A stretch of DNA of 17,718 nucleotides, taken from the NCBI GenBank assembly GCA_934504345.1, contig CAKSVR010000045.1, positions 1 through 17,718 on the forward strand, given 5' to 3'. The stretch is from an uncultured Agathobaculum sp. (GTDB taxonomy: Bacteria > Bacillota > Clostridia > Oscillospirales > Butyricicoccaceae). A program made the position numbers and the translations under genes. The notes under the pieces are model-generated. The model had not been told where the DNA came from. It worked only from the letters and a program-made list of their open reading frames with translations, and made no database searches. This document shows positions 12,940 to 17,718 of this stretch, in pieces (position 1 is the stretch's first letter; every line of letters begins with the position of its first letter).

Positions 12940-13809
12940 TCAGAACTTGCCGCTGCGGCCGTGTCCGCCGCTGCTGGTATGGCTGACACCGCCCGAGGAA
13001 CTGCCGCCGCTGCTCGTGTTCTGCGGGATATGCCGCCGCTTGTGCGAGGTATAGCGGTAAATATCGCGGCTCCGGGTCAGCTTGAGGCCACCATCCGTGA
13101 CATAACGTGCGGCAGCCGTCTGCTTGTGCACCGACTTCATGCCGGCCCGCATGATCAGGCACGCAATGAGCGCGATCACGCACGAAACCAGCAGTGCGAA
13201 CACGAATGCCTCTCCCCAGCTGAGCGGCTCTGCGCCGAGCGGTTCGCCGATGGGCCCGCCATCAGCCGCGTTTTGCAGATAGCGCGCACAGTCGTGCAGA
13301 TAGTCCGAGAAGCCGTTATACCAGTCGTCCGAGGAGAAATCATCGAGGAAATTCTCCTCCATCTCCTGTAAAACAGCATCGCTGAAAATGGCCTCCGCCG
13401 TCGCGCCATGCACGAACAGGCCGTAATCGCGCTGGCTCATGCTGAGCAGCAGGATGATGCCGCCGCCTTCCTCGCCCGCACCCACATTCAGCTCGGTGAA
13501 CAGCTGCTCTGCCGCATCATACGCCGAAGCCGTGCTGACCGTCGTGTAGTCGTCCATCGTGACAACAGCCGCGCCGCAGCCGTAGGTGTCCGCGATCTCC
13601 TGCGTTTTCTGCTCGAGCTCAGTGTAGTCGTACTCATCGAGCAAGCCTGCCTGATCGAACACGCGCTGCTGTGTACCGGAATCCACCGGCGCGGCTTCGC
13701 CGGTTTCCGATATGGGCATGACATCCGCATCCTGTACCGCAAACGCCGGAATGAACATTAAAACCGCCATGAAAAGTGCGGCAAGGCTCAGTTTTCTCTT
13801 GTTTTTCAT
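12940..13809 (-). CDS. TPM-domain membrane protein (YdjH/YgcG-like)
   Basis: A 289-residue exported protein. It has a signal peptide at about residues 1-25 (MKNKRKLSLAALFMAVLMFI...AFA). A TPM domain follows at about 47-180, beginning with the characteristic RVFDQAGLLDEYDYTELEQK and containing VGAGEEGGGIILLLSMSQRD and YGLFVHG. A membrane helix lies near 199-220, and a Ser/Gly/His tail (SSGGSSSGGVSHTSSGGHGR) is typical of this family. The start at 13809 has AGGGAGG 8 bases upstream; a longer in-frame frame upstream only reads the preceding gene out of phase. It begins 14 bases after the zinc-ribbon gene. With that gene and the SPFH gene it matches the B. subtilis ydjG-ydjH-ydjI group, which works with the phage-shock protein PspA in membrane stress. 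Confidence 0.87.
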   Translation of the reverse strand: MKNKRKLSLAALFMAVLMFIPAFAVQDADVMPISETGEAAPVDSGTQQRVFDQAGLLDEYDYTELEQKTQEIADTYGCGAAVVTMDDYTTVSTASAYDAAEQLFTELNVGAGEEGGGIILLLSMSQRDYGLFVHGATAEAIFSDAVLQEMEENFLDDFSSDDWYNGFSDYLHDCARYLQNAADGGPIGEPLGAEPLSWGEAFVFALLVSCVIALIACLIMRAGMKSVHKQTAAARYVTDGGLKLTRSRDIYRYTSHKRRHIPQNTSSGGSSSGGVSHTSSGGHGRSGKF

Positions 13810-13823
13810 CTTCGCCGCCTCCC

Positions 13824-14936
13824 TTACATCAGATGCAGCAGCACCGTGAGCACTGCTGTCAGCGGTACGGCGATCTTGGCGAACATCAGCCAGAACAGCC
13901 CTCTGTCGATCGGCAGGTCGCCAACCAGCCGCCCGGTCTGACCGTTCATTGCAAAGAGGAAGTCCTTGCCGTCCCATTTGGTATTCAGCAGCCACACGGG
14001 CAGGAGCGCGTAGTGTGCACTGCTGCGCTTTAAGTGAATATCCTCACTCGTGGGCGTTACCGTGGAGTACGGATAGCTGCTGCGGGTGGTTTCGCGCAGC
14101 GCTTCGGCCATGGACTTGCGGCAGCGCTCGTCCGCACGGGATTTGCTCTGCTCAATGGAAACATCGAACTTATCCGCCAGAAAACCCGGCAGATACGAGG
14201 TCGAGAACGGCTTGAGCTCACCGTAATCGAACGGCTCGATAGAATCCATGTGATCGTCGGGCATCTTGGTCGAGGCATCGACCGGAACGTGCTTGAACGG
14301 CAGCGTGCCCGCGCGCTGCACCTCGTAAAAGCTGGTTTCGGTTATCTCGTCGTCGCCGCGACGGAACACGCGCACGGTCGTCGCCATGTAGTTCGCACTG
14401 CCCTCGGCCTCGCCGTCGAACAGCCAGAACGGCACATACACGCCGCGTATCTCCTCGATGTGCTTTTTGCTGCGAAATGCACGCGGCAGGAAATGCTTGC
14501 CCTTGTAGTGCCGCTCCAGTGCCGCGATCGCATCCTCGCGGCTGAGCTTGAACGGCAGTATGTATTCGGGCTTGAGCGTGCCGCTGAACTGTCCCGGGAT
14601 GACAGTCGGGTTGCCGCAGTACGGGCACGAGGTAGCCGCCGTGTTCGCATCGCAGATCAGCTCTGCGCCGCACGACGGACAGTTATACGCCCGCATATTT
14701 TCCGCATCGGCGCCCCAGTCCTCGCTGGAGGCTGCCTGCCACTCACCGGTGTCGGTTTTTTTCTCCTGCTTCTGCGCCTCCGCCGCCTCAGCCTCCTTGG
14801 CCGCATACAGCTGCTCTATCTCTTTCGGGTCGAACGACGAGCCGCAGTAATCGCACTCCAGCCGTCCGCTGCTGCCGACATAGTGCAGCGGGCCCGTACA
14901 CGACGGGCATTGGTAGTTTGTTACGTTTGTTGCCAT
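13824..14936 (-). CDS. Zinc-ribbon membrane protein (YdjG-like, TFIIB-type zinc ribbons)
   Basis: A 370-residue protein. Two zinc ribbons stand at the N-terminus: Cys10/13/28/31 (CPSC...CDYC) and Cys86/89/104/107 (CPSC...CPYC), separated by an Ala/Glu/Lys-rich helix (about 38-62). The rest is the conserved core of this family: KPEYILPFKLSREDA, GVYVPFWLFDGEA, and HYALLPVWLLNTKWDGKDFL followed by FAMNGQTGRLVGDLP. One hydrophobic helix lies at the very C-terminus (about 345-368). The start at 14936 has only a weakly placed AAGGA upstream. It lies downstream of the SPFH gene, separated by palindrome D, and is followed after 14 bases by the TPM gene. Such proteins act as membrane-stress partners of PspA in Bacillus; the exact role here is inferred from context. 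Confidence 0.87.
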   Translation of the reverse strand: MATNVTNYQCPSCTGPLHYVGSSGRLECDYCGSSFDPKEIEQLYAAKEAEAAEAQKQEKKTDTGEWQAASSEDWGADAENMRAYNCPSCGAELICDANTAATSCPYCGNPTVIPGQFSGTLKPEYILPFKLSREDAIAALERHYKGKHFLPRAFRSKKHIEEIRGVYVPFWLFDGEAEGSANYMATTVRVFRRGDDEITETSFYEVQRAGTLPFKHVPVDASTKMPDDHMDSIEPFDYGELKPFSTSYLPGFLADKFDVSIEQSKSRADERCRKSMAEALRETTRSSYPYSTVTPTSEDIHLKRSSAHYALLPVWLLNTKWDGKDFLFAMNGQTGRLVGDLPIDRGLFWLMFAKIAVPLTAVLTVLLHLM

Positions 14937-14959
14937 ATCTTCACCGCTTTCCTTCTATC

Positions 14960-15062
14960 AGAGTGGAGAGTTGAGAGTGAAGAGTGGAGAGATTGGGAAG
15001 ATTTCTCTGCACTCAGCCTCATCTAACTATCTCTTCACTCTCCGCTCCTCACTCTCCACTCT
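14960..15062. repeat. Palindromic intergenic element, copy D (33-bp arms), inside the ydj-like operon
   Basis: The left arm 14960-14992, starting AGAGTGGAGAGTTGAGAGTG, mirrors 15030-15062 at 27 of 33 positions around a 37-base interior. Its right end directly abuts the stop codon of the SPFH gene (15063-15065), and its left end lies 23 bases before the start of the next gene. Copy A has the same left junction, with TATC before AGAGTGG. Confidence 0.85.
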
Positions 15063-16457
15063 TTATACGATGTCCCCATCATCAAACGGGTCGCCGCACT
15101 CCGGGCAGAACTTGGGCGGATGCGCCGGGTCCTCGGGCTCCCAGCCGCACTTATCGCACTTGTACTGCGGAACACCGGCCGGCTTGGGCTTGCCGCACTC
15201 CGCGCAGAACTTGCCCTTGTTGACAGCGCCGCACGAGCAGGTCCAGCCGTCTGCGGGCTTGGGCTTGCCGCACTCGGCACAGAATTTGCCCGTGTTCACT
15301 GCGCCGCAGATGCACTTCCAGCTGCCCGCCTGCTCGGGCTCGGGCATAGGCTTGCCGCAGCCCATGCAGAACTTGCCGGTGTTGCCCGTCTGGCCGCAGG
15401 CGCAGGTCCAGCCTGCCGCCGGAGCTGCCTGCTGGGCGGGCTGCTGCTGCGCGCCCATGGCGTACAGGTTCTGGGCGTTCATGCCGCCCGCCTGACCGGC
15501 CATGCCCATGCCCATGAATGCCATCGCCGGGCCTGCGTTCGGGTTGGCTGCCGCCGCTTTCATCGCCTCGGCCTGTGCGCGCACGAGCGTGCCCGCCGCA
15601 CGGGTCGGGTCGCGGTAAGCCGCCTCGCGCTGCATCTCCTTGATGGTCTTTTCGTCCTCCTCATCGGCCTTGACCGAGTTGACGCCGAACGACACGATCT
15701 CGATGCCGCGCAGCTCACGCCACTTGGAGGACAGCTGCTCGTTGAGCGCATCCGCGATCTCCATCGTATGCGCGGGCAGCATGGAATAGCGCACGCCGCT
15801 CGCGCCGATCTGTGCGAACGCAGGCTGGAGCGCGGTGAGCAGCTCGCTCTTGAGCTGACTGTCCAGCTGGTCGCGGCGGTATTCCTCGGACACGTTGCCG
15901 CACACGTTGGTGTAGAACAGCATCGGGTTTACGATCTTGTAGCTGTACTCGCCGAAGCAGCGCAGACCGATGTCCATATCGATGCCCGCACGCTCATCGA
16001 GCACGCGGAACGGAACGGGCGATGCCGTACCGTACTTGTTGCCGGTCAGCTCCTTGGTGTTGAAGTAGTACACGCGCTGGGTGCGCGGTGCTTCGCCGCC
16101 GAACGTGAAGCGCTTGGCCATGTTGCCGAACATTTTGGATACGCTCTCACCGAACGAGCCCGCAAAGATGGTCGGCTCGGTGGAGGAATCGTAAACGAAC
16201 TCGCCGGGCTCGAACGCGGCCTCGACGACCTTGCCCTGATCGACGATCATCATTGCCTGACCGTCCGCCACCGCGATGACCGAGCCGCTCGAAATGATAT
16301 TTTCGTCACCCTTGGTGTTGCTCGAGCGCTTGCTGGTCTTTTTCTGACCCTTGACGGCCAGAACATCGGCCTCGATGGAATCACAATAGAAATATTCTTT
16401 CCACTGGTCGGCCAGAACGCCGCCTGCGGCTCCTGCTGCTGCTTTGATAAGTCCCAT
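15063..16457 (-). CDS. SPFH-domain protein with four C-terminal zinc ribbons (YdjI-like)
   Basis: A 464-residue cytosolic or peripherally membrane-bound protein of the SPFH/virion-core-like (YdjI) family. The N-terminus MGLIKAAAGAAGGVLADQWK is typical. The SPFH region runs to about 290 and includes VVEAAFEPGEFVYD (77-90), RVYYFNTKELTGNKYGT (128-144), the strand YSYKIVNPMLFY (171-182) and GIEIVSFGVNSVKADEED (251-268). A Met/Gly/Ala/Gln-rich linker (about 300-348) precedes four zinc ribbons, each with four Cys (first Cys 352, 382, 407 and 434). The second and third are near copies of each other (CGAVNxGKFCAECGKPKP). AAAGGAG stands about 8 bases before the start. Relatives in B. subtilis are needed for PspA localisation. 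It probably heads a three-gene operon despite the palindrome after its stop. Confidence 0.9.
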   Translation of the reverse strand: MGLIKAAAGAAGGVLADQWKEYFYCDSIEADVLAVKGQKKTSKRSSNTKGDENIISSGSVIAVADGQAMMIVDQGKVVEAAFEPGEFVYDSSTEPTIFAGSFGESVSKMFGNMAKRFTFGGEAPRTQRVYYFNTKELTGNKYGTASPVPFRVLDERAGIDMDIGLRCFGEYSYKIVNPMLFYTNVCGNVSEEYRRDQLDSQLKSELLTALQPAFAQIGASGVRYSMLPAHTMEIADALNEQLSSKWRELRGIEIVSFGVNSVKADEEDEKTIKEMQREAAYRDPTRAAGTLVRAQAEAMKAAAANPNAGPAMAFMGMGMAGQAGGMNAQNLYAMGAQQQPAQQAAPAAGWTCACGQTGNTGKFCMGCGKPMPEPEQAGSWKCICGAVNTGKFCAECGKPKPADGWTCSCGAVNKGKFCAECGKPKPAGVPQYKCDKCGWEPEDPAHPPKFCPECGDPFDDGDIV

Positions 16458-16504
16458 GATCGTATCTCCTTTTCGATTTGGAGTAATTTACAGAGTATAC
16501 TTTT

Positions 16505-16533
16505 AGTTTACGGACTTTTGCCGCAAAGTGCAA
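16505..16533 (-). promoter_or_regulatory. Probable promoter of the SPFH/zinc-ribbon/TPM operon
   Basis: On the minus strand TTGCAC (16533-16528) is followed after 17 bases by TAAACT (16510-16505), about 48 bases upstream of the SPFH start. TATACT a few bases downstream is an alternative -10 without a good -35. Confidence 0.5.
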
Positions 16534-16603
16534 GCACAATCCGCATATTTTCGCGATTTTTCTGCGATTTCTTTAGAAAGGCCGACTTTCTTTTCGTTTT
16601 CCG

Positions 16604-16632
16604 TAGACTTTCGCTCTGCGATATGATAAAAT
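16604..16632 (+). promoter_or_regulatory. Probable promoter of the Sel1-repeat gene
   Basis: TAGACT (16604-16609) is followed after 17 bases by TAAAAT (16627-16632), about 48 bases before the start codon at 16681. The -35 matches the consensus at four of six positions. Confidence 0.5.
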
Positions 16633-16680
16633 AAAGTATCTATGTACGGTGTTTCGCTGTACGGTTTTGGAGGGATAACG

Positions 16681-17382
16681 ATGGAATCCAATCGCAGCAT
16701 GGAGCAGGCCATGGAGGCCGCTCTGGCAGAATATAAGGCAGGCAATCTGAGCACAGCCGCCGAGCAGTGGCGTGCGCTGGCGGAGGACGGCTTCGCACCG
16801 GCGCAGCGCGTTCTGGGCTCGCTGTACGAGCGCGGACAGGGTGTGGACAAGGATGCTTCCCTCGCCTATGCATGGACGAGCAAGGCCGCTGAGCAGAACG
16901 ATGCGGTCGCGATGTTCAATCTCGGCTGCTACCTCGACAAGGGCACGGGCGTGGATAAGGACCGCGATGCGGCGCTCAGCTGGTACCGCAAGGCGGCGGA
17001 GTACGGCCATGCGGATGCGGCGGCGCTCCTTGCGGCGCTGTATGAAACCGGCGACCGAGGCCTCGAAAAGAGCATGGACGAGGCAGTCCGCTGGTATCAG
17101 ATCGCGGCGAACCGCAGCAGCGTGCCCGCGATGGGCCGTCTGGCATGGATGTACAGCACCGGCACCGGCGTACCCAAGGACCCGGTGTTCGCGTTCCAGT
17201 ATTTTCTCAAAGCCGCCAAGGCGGGCAACGCCGTCTGCATGATGAACACAGCCATCTGCTGTGCGCGTGGCGAGGGCACACCGCGCAATCCGCGCGAGGC
17301 GCTCTACTGGGCCGAGCAGGCCGGGAAACGCGGCGTGCCGCAGGCGCAGCAGCTGATCAATACGATCCGCAAGAACTGGTAA
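16681..17382 (+). CDS. Sel1-like (TPR-related) repeat protein
   Basis: A 233-residue protein without signal peptide or membrane segment, so presumably cytosolic. After an N-terminal helix (SMEQAMEAALAEYKAGNLST) it carries about five Sel1 repeats of roughly 36 residues, recognisable by the core A-x-x-x-LGxLYxxGxGVxKD...A..W..KAAE.G. The clear ones start near residues 39, 75, 111, 149 and 184. Sel1 arrays form curved helical scaffolds for protein-protein contact and in bacteria often serve in signalling or envelope functions; the partner is not evident. The start at 16681 has GGAGGG directly upstream (about 16669-16674); an in-frame ATG at 16642 lacks one. The gene is divergent from the ydj-like operon and monocistronic, ending at a repeat-derived terminator. 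Confidence 0.9.
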   Translation: MESNRSMEQAMEAALAEYKAGNLSTAAEQWRALAEDGFAPAQRVLGSLYERGQGVDKDASLAYAWTSKAAEQNDAVAMFNLGCYLDKGTGVDKDRDAALSWYRKAAEYGHADAAALLAALYETGDRGLEKSMDEAVRWYQIAANRSSVPAMGRLAWMYSTGTGVPKDPVFAFQYFLKAAKAGNAVCMMNTAICCARGEGTPRNPREALYWAEQAGKRGVPQAQQLINTIRKNW

Positions 17383-17388
17383 TTCGTT

Positions 17389-17412
17389 TAATTAGGAATT
17401 AGTAGTTAGGAA
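17389..17412. repeat. 24-bp dispersed repeat, copy 2
   Basis: Identical over 24 bases to 6859-6882 (TAATTAGGAATTAGTAG...), starting 6 bases after the Sel1 gene stop. As in copy 1, a fragment of the GAGAGTGAG palindrome family follows shortly after. Confidence 0.75.
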
Positions 17413-17423
17413 TTATTTTATCG

Positions 17424-17457
17424 AGAGTGAGGAGCGGAGAGCTTCTCACTCTTTTTT
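17424..17457 (+). terminator. Terminator of the Sel1 gene built from a palindrome-family fragment (copy E)
   Basis: AGAGTGAG (17424-17431) pairs with CTCACTCT (17445-17452) around a 13-base loop, followed by TTTTT. The 19 bases GAGAGTGAGGAGCGGAGAG (17423-17441) are identical to the inverse of 15038-15056 in copy D, so the terminator is a shortened member of that repeat family. Confidence 0.65.
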
Positions 17458-17718
17458 CATTATACATTTATTATGTTTCATTGCACGATATATACCACAA
17501 ACATAACGTGCAGGGCGGGGTGGCCCCACCCCGCCGTTCCCCTCCGAATGGCTCAATGTTACAATGAATATGATGAAACGCAAATCGTACCGTTCATTTT
17601 CCATTTTCGGCTCCCGCCTCCGCGGAGGGCGGGCGCTATGATTTGGGCGGTGGGATTCCGCTTCTGCGGAAGCGCCACGGCGGTTGAAACGTGCCACCGG
17701 CACGTTTCTAAGAGCCGC
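17458..17718. other. Gene-free, hairpin-rich intergenic end of the window
   Basis: No credible gene was seen. Besides the hairpin at 17514 there are three more palindromes in a row: CCCGCC/GGCGGG around TCCGCGGA at 17613-17633; TTCCGC/GCGGAA with loop TTCT at 17656-17671; and a perfect 10-bp stem GAAACGTGCC/GGCACGTTTC with a 3-base loop at 17686-17708. None is followed by a clear T-run. They may be intergenic repeats or the leader of the next gene outside the window. Confidence 0.55.
17514..17535. repeat. Third copy of the GGCGG hairpin family
   Basis: The stem GGCGGGGTG (17514-17522) pairs with CACCCCGCC (17527-17535) around loop GCCC. It has the same 9-4-9 layout as the two units at 3084-3163, and its stem differences from each of them are matched on both sides. 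Confidence 0.65.

Noticed and set aside
12793..15062. Repeated GAGTGGAGAG blocks considered as a CRISPR-like or direct-repeat array
   Set aside because: The copies are kilobases apart, internally palindromic, and have no regular spacers or nearby cas genes.
17446..17703. Minus-strand open frame (85 codons) at the window end
   Set aside because: It runs through four hairpins including the GGCGG repeat, has no ribosome binding site, and its translation is an Arg/Pro-rich mixture without a domain.

Overview
The window looks like chromosome of a GC-rich anaerobic Firmicute, most likely a gut Clostridia of the Oscillospiraceae/Butyricicoccaceae type. This is inferred from the PPi-dependent phosphofructokinase paired with a class II aldolase, the long (550 aa) clostridial-type GluRS beside a GlnRS, the ydjI/ydjG/ydjH-like genes, the exported ApbE locus and strong AGGAGG ribosome binding sites. 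No tRNA, rRNA, CRISPR array, integrase or transposase gene was seen.

Layout. (1) 1-1600: the start of fba (aldolase, minus) is divergent from pfp (PPi-phosphofructokinase, plus), with an inverted repeat between the two promoters. (2) 1645-3250: a pfp terminator, then a two-gene plus-strand unit (multi-pass membrane protein; B3/B4-domain protein) that converges on glnS at a bidirectional terminator, next to a pair of related hairpins. (3) 3260-6830: gltX then glnS, both minus, separated almost entirely by a 132-bp inverted-repeat element. (4) 6859-7212: a gene-free stretch with repeat fragments. (5) 7213-9606: a minus-strand operon apbE, NusG_II protein, Gx/Hpre_diP_synt_I membrane protein, then a small lipoprotein; this resembles part of a flavin-based extracytosolic electron-transfer locus. 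(6) 9619-11314: a HIT-family protein and a FkbM-type methyltransferase, each with its own promoter. (7) 11313-12791: a short palindromic element, then a promoter-driven pair: a small Ser/Thr/Gly/Tyr-tailed protein of unknown family and, overlapping its stop by one base, a DUF6734-like putative glycosyltransferase. (8) 12793-16533: minus-strand SPFH/zinc-ribbon protein, zinc-ribbon membrane protein and TPM-domain protein, matching the B. subtilis ydjI/ydjG/ydjH set without pspA in view. (9) 16604-17718: a Sel1-repeat protein and then gene-free DNA rich in hairpins.

Two things stand out. One is the unit at 11421-12791, a candidate dedicated glycosyltransferase with its own small acceptor protein, divergent from a FkbM methyltransferase. 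The other is a family of intergenic palindromes with about 33-bp purine-rich arms (complete at 4943, 12793 and 14960; partial at 6891 and 17424), which repeatedly sit directly after stop codons and inside apparent operons. A second hairpin family (3084, 3137 and 17514) shows paired base changes that keep the stem intact.

Start codons were chosen by ribosome binding site and, where possible, promoter position. Promoters and terminators come from reading the sequence by eye. Family names come from recognised motifs and have not been checked against a database.
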